Below, piece by piece: positions 25,030-33,727 of a stretch of DNA of 64,000 nt. Numbering within the stretch: the first letter of the stretch is position 1; every line of letters starts with the position of its first letter. The notes below the pieces were generated by a model. The model was not told the DNA's origin, did not search any database, and was given only the letters and a program-made list of their open reading frames with translations. The stretch comes from Anaeromassilibacillus sp. An200 (lineage in GTDB: Bacteria > Bacillota > Clostridia > Oscillospirales > Acutalibacteraceae), in contig NZ_NFJU01000013.1 in assembly GCF_002160025.1 (NCBI RefSeq), forward strand, positions 1 to 64,000. The letters are read 5' to 3'. The position numbers and the translations under genes were made by a program.

Positions 25030-25893
25030 TTAATGAATCAGCATGAGAATCAGCAGGTTCAGCCCGCCGCAGAGAAGCGTGACAATCCAGCAGCTGTTGA
25101 GCAGGGTTTTCCACTTCACGCGGGCGCAGACGTTATCCCACAGAATCTCCAGAAAATAGACGAACAGGCAGACAGCGATCGCAAGCGGCCAGCTCCACCA
25201 GTTTTCGTTGAGGAAAAACAGGGCCACCAGGCCGAGCATCAGGATCATCTCATAATACTCCGCAACGTTCATAATGGCAAAGGTTGGCCCCGCCATCTCG
25301 GTTGTGATGCCTTTGACCATCTCCTGGTGCGCATGGTGGCTGGTGGAGAGATCAAACGGAGATTTGCGCAGTTTGATCGCCGTAATGAAGAAGAACCCCA
25401 TCAGCATCCCAGGCAGAAACAGCACCGCGCTGTACGGCATGGTGATGATCGTTCCCACATGGAAGGAACCCGTTGCGAGATAAAAACCGACAGCCATGAG
25501 AAGCGTGAGCGGCTCATAGGCCATCATCTGGATCATCTCACGCCCCGCGCCAAGCGTGGAAAACGGCGAAGAATCGCTCGAAGCCGCCATGATAAGGAAC
25601 ATGTCCGCCGTGGTCAAAACAAACAGGCACATCAGGATATCCGCTCCGGCGAACAGCATACAGCCTGCCACAGCAAGGAAAATCAGGTAACTCAGATTCA
25701 GAAGGAGCTGCACACTGTTGACGGCAAACATCTGCTTGGTGAACAGCTTCTGCAAGTCATAGAAGGGCTGAAGCAGCGGCGGGCCTTTGCGGCCCTGCAT
25801 GCGGGCGCTGAGGATGCGATCCACACCGTCCAGAAGGCCGCCCAGGAAGGGAGCAAACAGCAGATACGCGACAACGGAAACCACCTGTATCAT
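25030..25893 (-). CDS. echB: Ech hydrogenase membrane subunit B (NuoH-like)
   Basis: A 287-aa polytopic protein of the complex I subunit 1 family, with about eight transmembrane segments. The cytoplasmic loop DRILSARMQGRKGPPLLQPFYDLQKLF and the acidic loop KSPFDLSTSHHAHQEMV match NuoH/EchB. It links the hydrogenase arm to ion translocation. ATG 25893 overlaps the stop of echA (ATGA) and has GGGAGG 7 nt upstream. Confidence 0.93.
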   Translation of the reverse strand: MIQVVSVVAYLLFAPFLGGLLDGVDRILSARMQGRKGPPLLQPFYDLQKLFTKQMFAVNSVQLLLNLSYLIFLAVAGCMLFAGADILMCLFVLTTADMFLIMAASSDSSPFSTLGAGREMIQMMAYEPLTLLMAVGFYLATGSFHVGTIITMPYSAVLFLPGMLMGFFFITAIKLRKSPFDLSTSHHAHQEMVKGITTEMAGPTFAIMNVAEYYEMILMLGLVALFFLNENWWSWPLAIAVCLFVYFLEILWDNVCARVKWKTLLNSCWIVTLLCGGLNLLILMLIH

Positions 25894-27782
25894 ACGGCAC
25901 CTCCCACAATCAGGCAAAGCATCACGATGAGCAGACCCGAGGAGAAGATCACCGACGGGCGCATCAGGCGGCGCATACCGAACTCAAAGCGCAGATACCA
26001 GTTGGAGAGATAGAGGTGCTCCGGCTCCCCGTAGCTGTTGACAAAATAGGTGTTGTCCCCCATATTCGCGCCGCCCATATAGATCGGAACGTACACGCGG
26101 CGCGCCGACCGTGTGACGAGGAACATCATGGTAGGTACAAAGAGAACGGAGATCAGCATAACCGCCATGGTGGTCAGGACGCTCATGGACAGCACCTCAT
26201 GCGCGGAACCGAAGATTTGCAGCACAATCGGCGTCACCACCTGACGTTCCATCAGCGGGAACAGCAGGCACAGCAGCACCACACAGACCGAATGGATGAA
26301 CATGGAAATGTATTGATCCGTTTTGGTGATGTCTTTGGCCTCCGCTTTGGTATGGTGGATCGAGATCAGCTTTGCCAGCCATTTGGTCCAGTAGAGCATT
26401 GTTGTGGCGCTGCCGTAGGCGAGAAACAGCACAAGCAGCACGTCGCCCGCGTCGACAAACGCTTTGAGCGCCACCCATTTGGAGATCAGCATGCCGAACG
26501 GGGCAAGATACATGCCCGCAATCCCGATTCCCATGATGTACGTCAGCTTCGGCAGGCGCAGGATCAGGCCGTGCATATCTTCAATGTCACGCGACCCAAG
26601 GATATTTTCGATGGAACCGACCGCCTGGAACAGCATGGATTTGCTGACGGCGTGAAAGATCATCAGAAGGACGGCCGCCCAGATCGTCTCCTCCTTGCCG
26701 ATTCCGGCACAGGCGACGATCAGACCGAGATTGGAGATCGTGGAGAAGGCCAGCACCTTTTTGCCGTCGTTCTGCGCGATCGCCATCATGCTGCATGCGA
26801 TAAAGGTAAAGCCTCCGATCAGGGAAACCATCGTGCCGCCCATCGTTCCCGCCATTGCGGGGGAAAGGCGGATCAGCAGATACACGCCCGCCTTGACCAT
26901 CGTGGCGCTGTGCAGCAGAGCGCTTGACGGCGTGGGAGCCACCATCGCGCCGAGCAGCCAGGAGGAAAACGGCAGCTGAGCCGATTTCGTCAGCCCAGCG
27001 AGAGCCAGCAGCGCGATCGGGATCGGCGCGCCGATCCGCACAACCTCCTCCAGCTGAACTGTGCCGAGCGTTGCCGCCGAAACGGCAATCGCGACAGCAA
27101 AGCCCAGGCCGCCCAGAAGGTTCATCCACAGCGCGCGGAAGCTGTTTTGCACCGCTTCCTCTGTGCGGGTGTAACCAATCAGCAGGAAGGAAATAACGCT
27201 GGTGATCTCCCAGAAGAAATACATCCAAACCAGATTTCCGGACAGGACAAGACCGAACATCGCACCCAGAAACAGAAACAGCATGGAGAGGAAAAAGCCG
27301 GTGCGGTTCCGGTATTCTGTATGATGATGGTGGTACACCTTCATATAGCCGACCGCGTAAATACAGATCAGCCCGCCGACAAAAGCCGCTATCACCGTCA
27401 TCAGCATCGAAAGGCCGTCCACCTGCATGTGGCTTGCAGGCTCAACCGGGAAATTTGTCTCTGCCCAGATCATCACCGCCGTCTGCCCGACCGAGAGCAG
27501 AATCACCGGGTACTTGCGGTGTATGATGCTCAGATAGACAATCAGCGCCATAAGCAGAAGCTCCCCGCCGAGCATCAGATGATCGATCAGTTCCGTTTCC
27601 TCATAAAAGCTCATAACCGCGCCGCCGGACAGCAGCCACTGGGCCAGCAGCACAACGGACAGCACCATAACGCCGCCCGCTCCTACATAGACAAGAGGGC
27701 CCCGGACACGCTCCGATTTGAGGAAGGGGATCAACACCGCGATGAGTACGGGCCAGCCAATGAGAAAAGGAATCACACCCAT
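25890..27782 (-). CDS. echA: Ech hydrogenase ion-translocating subunit A (NuoL-like)
   Basis: A 630-aa antiporter-like membrane protein with about 14-16 hydrophobic segments. The proton-conducting transporter core has WEITSVISFLLIGY (with the functional Glu), SWLLGAMVAPTPSSALLHSATMVKAGVYL, and HAVSKSMLFQAVG. It is proposed to pump H+ or Na+ as electrons reach the NiFe site. The start 27782 is chosen because AAGGAGG sits 6 nt upstream; the ATG at 27788 abuts it. It is the first gene of the echABCDEF operon, after a structured leader. Confidence 0.94.
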   Translation of the reverse strand: MGVIPFLIGWPVLIAVLIPFLKSERVRGPLVYVGAGGVMVLSVVLLAQWLLSGGAVMSFYEETELIDHLMLGGELLLMALIVYLSIIHRKYPVILLSVGQTAVMIWAETNFPVEPASHMQVDGLSMLMTVIAAFVGGLICIYAVGYMKVYHHHHTEYRNRTGFFLSMLFLFLGAMFGLVLSGNLVWMYFFWEITSVISFLLIGYTRTEEAVQNSFRALWMNLLGGLGFAVAIAVSAATLGTVQLEEVVRIGAPIPIALLALAGLTKSAQLPFSSWLLGAMVAPTPSSALLHSATMVKAGVYLLIRLSPAMAGTMGGTMVSLIGGFTFIACSMMAIAQNDGKKVLAFSTISNLGLIVACAGIGKEETIWAAVLLMIFHAVSKSMLFQAVGSIENILGSRDIEDMHGLILRLPKLTYIMGIGIAGMYLAPFGMLISKWVALKAFVDAGDVLLVLFLAYGSATTMLYWTKWLAKLISIHHTKAEAKDITKTDQYISMFIHSVCVVLLCLLFPLMERQVVTPIVLQIFGSAHEVLSMSVLTTMAVMLISVLFVPTMMFLVTRSARRVYVPIYMGGANMGDNTYFVNSYGEPEHLYLSNWYLRFEFGMRRLMRPSVIFSSGLLIVMLCLIVGGAV

Positions 27783-27824
27783 AACCATCCTCCTTCTTTG
27801 TCCCAAACGGATGGATAATCGCAG

Positions 27825-27861
27825 AAAAGCCCCCGTTCCGGTCTGGTCCGGCGGGGCTTTT
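27825..27861 (-). terminator. Terminator-like hairpin in the ech operon leader
   Basis: Minus-strand AAAAGCCCC pairs with GGGGCTTTT around an inner CCGG/CCGG, followed by CTG. It lies between the ech promoter and the first ribosome binding site, so it may attenuate the operon. It could instead be a plus-strand hairpin. Confidence 0.55.
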
Positions 27862-27903
27862 CACGTCTCCGGGTGGGACACTGTCAATGTGTAAAGTAAT
27901 TTC

Positions 27904-27932
27904 ATTATAGTCCTAACTTTTTTGTTTTACAA
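27904..27932 (-). promoter_or_regulatory. Promoter of the ech operon
   Basis: Minus-strand TTGTAA (27927-27932), a 17-nt spacer and a perfect TATAAT (27904-27909). The leader to echA is about 115 nt. Confidence 0.78.
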
Positions 27933-27997
27933 GATCGTTTCTTGGCAATTATTTTCTTTTTCTGCAATTTTCTTCTGTCTTTCTTATGGATTTCGTA

Positions 27998-28026
27998 TGG
28001 AATTCCACGCCGGAGCGTGCTACAAT
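27998..28026 (+). promoter_or_regulatory. Candidate hyp operon promoter with internal inverted repeat
   Basis: TACAAT (28021-28026) is preceded 17 nt upstream by a poor -35 (TGGAAT, 27998-28003). The spacer contains an inverted repeat CACGC-CGGA-GCGTG (28006-28019), and GGAATTCC overlaps the -35. A weak -35 with a palindrome suggests that a regulator is needed. Nothing else is seen in the 302-bp ech/hyp gap. Confidence 0.5.
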
Positions 28027-28084
28027 AGGTTCTGCAACAGAAGGCGGAAACCACCTGCCCGCCCGATGAAAGGAGAGGATTCCT

Positions 28085-28426
28085 GTGCATGAACTGGCTG
28101 TTACGCAGGACATTTTGGAAATTTCGCTCAAGGCCGCACAGGAGCAGGGCGCGTCCCGGATCCGCGCCATCCGTCTCAGCATCGGCCCTTTCTGTGGTAT
28201 TGTTCCGGAATGCATCCAGATCTATCTGGATGTGCTCGCCAAAGGAACCGCCGCCGAGGGCGCGAAGATAGAAGCCACGCTGCTTCCCCTGCGCGTACGG
28301 TGCCGCGACTGCGGCAGAGAAAGCGAAATCTCCCGCACCCATATCGCATGCCCGTCCTGCGGGAGCCTGCGGCTGGAACGTCTGTCCGGAAGGGAATTTA
28401 CAGTGGAAAGTCTGGAGGTCGATTAA
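28085..28426 (+). CDS. hypA: Hydrogenase nickel-insertion protein HypA
   Basis: A 113-aa protein beginning MHEL, with His2 as nickel ligand. The zinc site is Cys73, Cys76, Cys89 and Cys92 (CRDC...CPSC). The GTG start is required to give the invariant MHE N-terminus, and AAAGGAGAGG lies about 9 nt before it. It delivers nickel with HypB to the large subunit. It is the first gene of hypABFCDE, facing the ech operon. Confidence 0.96.
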   Translation: MHELAVTQDILEISLKAAQEQGASRIRAIRLSIGPFCGIVPECIQIYLDVLAKGTAAEGAKIEATLLPLRVRCRDCGRESEISRTHIACPSCGSLRLERLSGREFTVESLEVD

Positions 28427-28429
28427 GCC

Positions 28430-29086
28430 ATGGAAATCAAAGTGATGCATCAGGTGATGGAGTGGAATCAGGACGTGAGCGCGCAGGTGCGCGCCCTGCT
28501 GCGGGAAAAGCGAGTCTGCCTGATCAACGTTATGGGCAGCCCCGGCACGGGAAAGACAAGCCTTATCACCTCCCTGATCGCACAGCTTCGCAATGAATTT
28601 TCCATTGGTGTGATCGAAGGAGATATCACGGGGCAGATTGACGCGGAGAAAATTGCCGCCCTGCACATTCCCGCCGTCCAGCTCAACACGGACGGCGCCT
28701 GTCATATCGAGGCCATGAGTATTCAGAACATCCTTCCTCATTTTGATTTGGACGCTCTGGACGTGCTGTTTGTGGAAAACATCGGCAACCTCGTCTGCCC
28801 CGCCGAATTTGATATCGGGGAAAACTTCCGGATCACCGTTTTAAGCATCCCGGAAGGCGACGATAAGGTGAAAAAATATCCGCTTATGTTCACGGACACC
28901 GACTGCCTGGTGCTCAGCAAGTGCGACATGCTGCCGTATTTTGATTTTAACACCAAAACCGTGCGCGAAGATTACCGGGGCGTGAACCCGGAAGGGCCGC
29001 TGTTCCTCCTCTCCAACCGCACCGGGGACGGCGTGGCGGAGCTGGCCGAGCATCTGCGCGATCGCATCCGCCGGGAGCTGGCATGA
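28430..29086 (+). CDS. hypB: Hydrogenase nickel-incorporation GTPase HypB
   Basis: A 218-aa SIMIBI-class GTPase with P-loop GSPGTGKTS (36-44), EGDITGQIDA, and metal-site residues in DGACHIEA and NLVCPAEFD. It lacks the N-terminal CxxCGC nickel motif and any His-rich nickel store. Its end overlaps hypF by 4 nt. Confidence 0.96.
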   Translation: MEIKVMHQVMEWNQDVSAQVRALLREKRVCLINVMGSPGTGKTSLITSLIAQLRNEFSIGVIEGDITGQIDAEKIAALHIPAVQLNTDGACHIEAMSIQNILPHFDLDALDVLFVENIGNLVCPAEFDIGENFRITVLSIPEGDDKVKKYPLMFTDTDCLVLSKCDMLPYFDFNTKTVREDYRGVNPEGPLFLLSNRTGDGVAELAEHLRDRIRRELA

Positions 29087-31386
29087 GCGAGATTGCCCGG
29101 CTGCGCCTGACGGTTTCCGGGATTGTGCAGGGCGTCGGCTTTCGCCCTTTCCTGCACCGGCTGGCAAACCGGCTGGGGCTTTGCGGCTGGGTGCGCAACA
29201 CTGCCGCGGGCGTGGAACTGGAGCTGGAGGGCAGTGAGGATGCGCTTCAGGCGTTTCAAAGAACGCTGCGGGATTCCCCACCGCCGCTGGCTGTGATCGA
29301 GGAAATCCGGTGTGAAGCGTTGGATGGGACGCGCGGTGACACAACGTTTTCCATTCTGCCGAGCGAAGCGGGAGAGGGCGCGACGCTCGTCTCCCCCGAT
29401 CTTGCTCCCTGTCCCGCCTGTCTGTCCGAGCTCACCGATCCCCACGATCGGCGGCACCGCTATCCCTTTCTGAACTGCACCGACTGCGGGCCGCGCTTTT
29501 CGATTCTCCGCGATCTCCCCTACGACCGATCGCGCACGTCCATGGCCGCGTTCCCGATGTGCTCCGACTGCGCGGCGGAATACGGCGATCTCACCTCCCG
29601 CCGCTACCACGCACAGCCGGACTGCTGTCCCGTCTGCGGGCCGCGCGCCTGGTTCTGCGAAGCGGATGGAGCAGAGCTTCCCGGCGACGCGGTGGCACTG
29701 GCCCAGCAATCGCTGGCAGCGGGAAAGCTGGTGGCGGTCAAGGGCAGCGGCGGAATCCACCTGGCCTGCGATGCACGGAACCAGGAAGCTGTCCGACGTC
29801 TGCGGGAGCGCAAGCACCGCCCGGGGAAACCGTTGGCTGTGATGTGCCGCGATACGGAGACAGCACGCCGGTTCTGCCGCATCTCAGCGGAAGAGCAGTC
29901 ACTGCTCGAAAGCCCGCGCCGTCCGATTGTCTTGCTGAAAAAGCACCATCCAGACGATTTTCCGGAGTGGAGCGCAACCGGGACGATCGGCGTTTTTCTT
30001 CCCTATACTCCCCTGCATGTCCTCCTGCTCGACGGAAGCGCGGGAGGGCCGGACACGCTGATTTTCACAAGTGCCAACCGGCCCGGCGAGCCGGTGCTGA
30101 TCGAAAACGAGGACGCTGTCGAAGCGCTCGCGGGAATCGCGGACGGCTATCTTCTGCACGATCGCCCCATCGTAAACCGCTGCGACGATTCCGTCCTGCG
30201 CCTTTGGCGCGGCTCGCCGGTCTTTTTCCGCCGCAGCCGCGGCTATGCTCCCCAGCCCGTCCTGCTGCCCTTTGACGCGACGGGCGTGATTGCGTTCGGT
30301 GCGGAGCAAAAAGCTTCCTTCGCAGCCGGGCGGGAACGGCATGCTTTTCTGAGCCAGCACATCGGAGATCTGAAAAATGCCGCCGTGCTGGATCATTACC
30401 ACTCCGCTCTGGAAACGTACCTGCGCCTGTTCCGCATCCGGCCCACCGTCCTCGTCTGCGACCGGCATCCAGACTATTTTTCTGCGCGGGAAGCGCAGGA
30501 AACAGCGGAGCGTTTTTCCCTGCCGCTTCTCCGCGTGCAGCACCACTGGGCACATCTGTGCGCCTGCCTGGCGGACAACCGCTTCTCCGGCCCTGCGTTT
30601 GGGATTGTCTGGGATGGGACGGGGCTCGGCACAGATGGAAGTATCTGGGGCGGAGAGTTTCTGACCGGCGGCTTTGATGGCTTTGTGCGTATGGGGAGCC
30701 TGCGTCCTGTTTTGCTGCCGGGCGGGGACGCGGCGGTCCGCGAGATCGGGCGCATCGCCCTTTCCCTTCTGTGGGACGCTGGACTCTCGCCCGAAAACGC
30801 TCCTCTCCCCCCCGCCAAGCGGACGGCCCTCACAGCGATGCTGGAAAAAGGGATTGCGTGCCCCGCGGCAAGCAGTATCGGGCGGCTGTTCGACGGCGTT
30901 TATTCTCTGCTGACGGGAACACCGTCCGTTTCCTACGAGGGTGAGGGGGCTGTCCTGCTGGAAGCCATGCTTCGCCCCGATGTGCCGGGAACGCCGTACC
31001 CGCTGGCATTCTATGAGGAAGATGGCGTGCGCCGCTTTGATTTCCGGCCCATGCTCCGCGCCCTTGTCCGCGACCGGGACGCGGGACTGCCGCTTGCCGC
31101 GATCGCGCGAAGCTTTCATGAAACGCTGTGCGATCTGGCGCTGGCCCAGTACCGGGCGCTCAACCCCGATCGCCTTCCCGTCGCGCTGAGCGGCGGCGTT
31201 TTTCTCAATCAAGCCCTGTTGGATGGTATCACCGATCGGCTCACCGCCGCCGGATATCCCGTTCTGACTCACCGCCGCGTTTCACCGGGCGACGAGGGTC
31301 TCTGCCTCGGACAGCTCGCCATTGCGGCATGGAAAAGGAGAAACAACCATGTGTTTGGCAGTTCCACTGAAAATCCAATCCATTGA
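29083..31386 (+). CDS. hypF: Carbamoyltransferase HypF
   Basis: A 767-aa protein with four parts: acylphosphatase (GIVQGVGFRPFLHRLA, about 10-90), two zinc fingers (CPACLSEL...CTDCGPRFS and CSDCAAEY...CCPVCGPR), a YrdC-like domain (about 200-380, VKGSGGIHLACDA) and a Kae1-like domain (HHWAHLCACLAD, IVWDGTGLGTDGSIWGGE, ALSGGVFLNQ). It makes carbamoyl-adenylate from carbamoyl phosphate and loads HypE to form the cyanide ligands of the NiFe site. Its 3' end overlaps hypC by 38 nt. Confidence 0.96.
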   Translation: MSEIARLRLTVSGIVQGVGFRPFLHRLANRLGLCGWVRNTAAGVELELEGSEDALQAFQRTLRDSPPPLAVIEEIRCEALDGTRGDTTFSILPSEAGEGATLVSPDLAPCPACLSELTDPHDRRHRYPFLNCTDCGPRFSILRDLPYDRSRTSMAAFPMCSDCAAEYGDLTSRRYHAQPDCCPVCGPRAWFCEADGAELPGDAVALAQQSLAAGKLVAVKGSGGIHLACDARNQEAVRRLRERKHRPGKPLAVMCRDTETARRFCRISAEEQSLLESPRRPIVLLKKHHPDDFPEWSATGTIGVFLPYTPLHVLLLDGSAGGPDTLIFTSANRPGEPVLIENEDAVEALAGIADGYLLHDRPIVNRCDDSVLRLWRGSPVFFRRSRGYAPQPVLLPFDATGVIAFGAEQKASFAAGRERHAFLSQHIGDLKNAAVLDHYHSALETYLRLFRIRPTVLVCDRHPDYFSAREAQETAERFSLPLLRVQHHWAHLCACLADNRFSGPAFGIVWDGTGLGTDGSIWGGEFLTGGFDGFVRMGSLRPVLLPGGDAAVREIGRIALSLLWDAGLSPENAPLPPAKRTALTAMLEKGIACPAASSIGRLFDGVYSLLTGTPSVSYEGEGAVLLEAMLRPDVPGTPYPLAFYEEDGVRRFDFRPMLRALVRDRDAGLPLAAIARSFHETLCDLALAQYRALNPDRLPVALSGGVFLNQALLDGITDRLTAAGYPVLTHRRVSPGDEGLCLGQLAIAAWKRRNNHVFGSSTENPIH

Positions 31387-31567
31387 CGGCAAGGTGGCCG
31401 TCGGAGAAGCCGGGGGCCTTTCGCAGACGCTCCGCGTCGATTTCCTGCCCGATCTTCAGCCGGGCGACTATGTGATGGTCCACGCGGGCTTCGCGATCCA
31501 GAAGCTGACCGAGGAACAGGCGCGCGAAAATCTCGCCTGCATTCAGGAGGCTCTTGATGCGCTTTGA
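31349..31567 (+). CDS. hypC: Hydrogenase assembly chaperone HypC
   Basis: A 72-aa protein beginning MCLAVP, with the essential Cys2, and an OB-like fold (PGDYVMVHAGFAIQKL). It carries the Fe(CN)2CO unit with HypD and hands it to the large subunit. AAAAGGAG lies 8 nt upstream. The start lies inside hypF and the end overlaps hypD by 11 nt, so translation is coupled. Only one HypC/HybG-type copy is seen. Confidence 0.95.
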   Translation: MCLAVPLKIQSIDGKVAVGEAGGLSQTLRVDFLPDLQPGDYVMVHAGFAIQKLTEEQARENLACIQEALDAL

Positions 31568-32651
31568 TCGGGAATTCCGCCATCCGCAAGGGGTGGATCG
31601 CACCCTTGCCGCGCTGCGGGAAATCATCCGGGACACCGGGCCGATCCGCCTGATGGAAATCTGCGGCACGCATACCATGGCAATCGCGAAATCCGGGCTG
31701 CGTTCCCTGCTTCCGGATGGACTCTCCCTGATCTCCGGACCGGGCTGTCCCGTCTGCGTCACCCCAGCCGGAGCGATTGACGGAATCCTGCGCCTGTCCG
31801 AACAGCGCGGCGTTCTTCTTGCAAGCTACGGCGATTTGCTGCGCGTGCCGGGATCGGAACGCGGTGATTCCCTGCTGCGCCGCCGGGCGCTCGGCGCACC
31901 CATTCACACCGTCTATTCTCCGATGGAAGCGCTTTCGCTGGCGCGCGAGCATCCGGACCATGAGGTGATCTTTCTCGGCGTCGGCTTTGAGACGACGGCC
32001 CCCGGCACGGCGGCGTGCCTGCTGGAAGCACGGGAGCAGAACCTTTCCAATTTTTCCGTCCTGAGCCTGCTCAAGCGGACGGAGCCTGCTCTGCGCACGC
32101 TGATTGCCGATCCGGATTTTGCCGTGAACGGTTTTCTCTGCCCCGGCCACGTCGCCGCCATCACAGGGGCGCGGGCCTTCGCGTCCCTGCCGCAGGAATT
32201 CCGCCTTCCCGCCGTAGTTAGCGGCTTTGAGCCGGGCGATCTGCTCTACTCGGTCTGGCGGCTCGCGGACATGCTGCGCCGAAACGAACCCGCTCTCGAA
32301 AACGAATACACCCGCGTGGTCACGGAGGAAGGAAACCCCGCCGCCCTGCGCGCGATGGATCAGGTTTTCACAACGGCACCGGCTGTCTGGCGCGGATTGG
32401 GAGAAATTCCGGACAGCGCTCTTGTGCCGCGCGCGGAATTCGCCCCGTGGGACGCATCCATGAAATTTGCGTTTTGTCCGTCCTCCGGCGCGGAATCACC
32501 CGGCTGCCGCTGCGGTGAGGTCATCCGCGGGAAAATCCGGCCGCAGGACTGCCCGCTCTTCGGCTGTGTCTGCACTCCCGCCGATCCGATCGGCCCGTGC
32601 ATGGTATCGGGAGAAGGAGCCTGTGCGGCTGCTTACCGGTACCGCGATTGA
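31557..32651 (+). CDS. hypD: Hydrogenase Fe-ligand assembly protein HypD
   Basis: A 364-aa iron-sulfur scaffold. Conserved Cys motifs are ICGTHTMA and GPGCPVC near the N-terminus, FLCPGHVAAI in the middle, and a C-terminal cluster site CRCGEVIRG...DCPLFGCVCTP...GACAAAYRY. It collects the Fe(CN)2CO group from HypE/HypC. AGGAGG lies 6 nt before ATG 31557; TTG at 31554 is rejected. Confidence 0.96.
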   Translation: MRFDREFRHPQGVDRTLAALREIIRDTGPIRLMEICGTHTMAIAKSGLRSLLPDGLSLISGPGCPVCVTPAGAIDGILRLSEQRGVLLASYGDLLRVPGSERGDSLLRRRALGAPIHTVYSPMEALSLAREHPDHEVIFLGVGFETTAPGTAACLLEAREQNLSNFSVLSLLKRTEPALRTLIADPDFAVNGFLCPGHVAAITGARAFASLPQEFRLPAVVSGFEPGDLLYSVWRLADMLRRNEPALENEYTRVVTEEGNPAALRAMDQVFTTAPAVWRGLGEIPDSALVPRAEFAPWDASMKFAFCPSSGAESPGCRCGEVIRGKIRPQDCPLFGCVCTPADPIGPCMVSGEGACAAAYRYRD

Positions 32652-32664
32652 AAAGGAGACTGTC

Positions 32665-33666
32665 ATGGAAGAAAGAATCACGCTGGATTACGGAAGCGGC
32701 GGTCTGCGCACTGCCGAACTCATCGATCGCCTGCTCGTCCCCGCCTTTCAGAATGACGCGCTCGCGGCGCTGGGAGACGGGGCTGTCCTCCACAATACAG
32801 GTTCCCCCCTTGTCTTTTCCACAGACAGCTTTGTGGTCACGCCGTGGCGCTTCCCCGGCGGAAATATCGGTAAGCTGGCGGTCTGCGGCACGGTTAACGA
32901 CGTGTGTATGGCGGGCGGCGAACCGCGTTATCTGAGCCTGTCCTTTCTCATTGAAGAAGGATTTCTTCTGCGGGATCTGGAGGAAATTGTGCGTTCTATC
33001 GCGCAGGAAGCCAAACGGGCAGGCGTTTCCATCGTCACCGGCGATACCAAGGTGGTGGAGCACGGCAAAGGTGACGGCATTTATCTCAACACCTCCGGCA
33101 TCGGCTTTCTGCGTGCTCCTGGCCTTTCCCGCGATGCCATCCGCCCCGGAGATGTTGTCCTGGTCAGCGGGAGCGTGGGCTGTCACGGCGCGGCTGTCCT
33201 GATGGCGCGCGGCGATCTTCCCTGCGAGGGCGAACTGCTCTCCGACTGCCGCCCGCTGCACGAACTGAGCGCGGCGATTCTGCGTACAGGCGGCGTGCGT
33301 ATTTTGCGCGATCCGACGCGGGGCGGGGTAGCCACCACGCTCAATGAATTTGTGGAACGCTCTTCCCTCTGCATTGAGCTGGACGAGGATGCGATTCCGG
33401 TTGATCCGCCGGTGGAAGCTGCGTGCGATCTGCTTGGCCTTGACCCACTTTACAGCGCTTGCGAAGGGCGGCTTCTGGCTGTTGTGGATCCCTCCCTCGC
33501 AGATCAGGCTCTTGACGCCCTGCGCGCTGTGGAGGGCGTCGAGGGAGCCGCACGGATTGGCCGTGTGACGGAAAGCCGCCCCGGCTGCGTGGTTCTGCAC
33601 ACCGCGCTCGGCGGTTCCCGTATTCTGAGCAAGCTCACCGGCGCACAGCTTCCGCGCATCTGCTGA
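32665..33666 (+). CDS. hypE: Carbamoyl dehydratase HypE
   Basis: A 333-aa PurM-like enzyme: ITLDYGSGG at the start, GDGAVL, AVCGTVNDVCMAG, VTGDTKVVE, RDPTRGGVATTLNE, and the C-terminal PRIC whose Cys carries the carbamoyl group that is dehydrated to thiocyanate. AAAAGGAG lies upstream. It is the last gene of hypABFCDE. The C-terminus is intact, so the maturation set looks functional. Confidence 0.97.
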   Translation: MEERITLDYGSGGLRTAELIDRLLVPAFQNDALAALGDGAVLHNTGSPLVFSTDSFVVTPWRFPGGNIGKLAVCGTVNDVCMAGGEPRYLSLSFLIEEGFLLRDLEEIVRSIAQEAKRAGVSIVTGDTKVVEHGKGDGIYLNTSGIGFLRAPGLSRDAIRPGDVVLVSGSVGCHGAAVLMARGDLPCEGELLSDCRPLHELSAAILRTGGVRILRDPTRGGVATTLNEFVERSSLCIELDEDAIPVDPPVEAACDLLGLDPLYSACEGRLLAVVDPSLADQALDALRAVEGVEGAARIGRVTESRPGCVVLHTALGGSRILSKLTGAQLPRIC

Positions 33667-33727
33667 TGTGGAAGGTTCATTTCCGGCGCTCCCGGCAGGG
33701 CATGGAAGAAAAAATGGAGGCATACCT

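Noticed and set aside
29899-31272. A 457-residue minus-strand frame
   Set aside because: Antisense to hypF with no domain or ribosome binding site.
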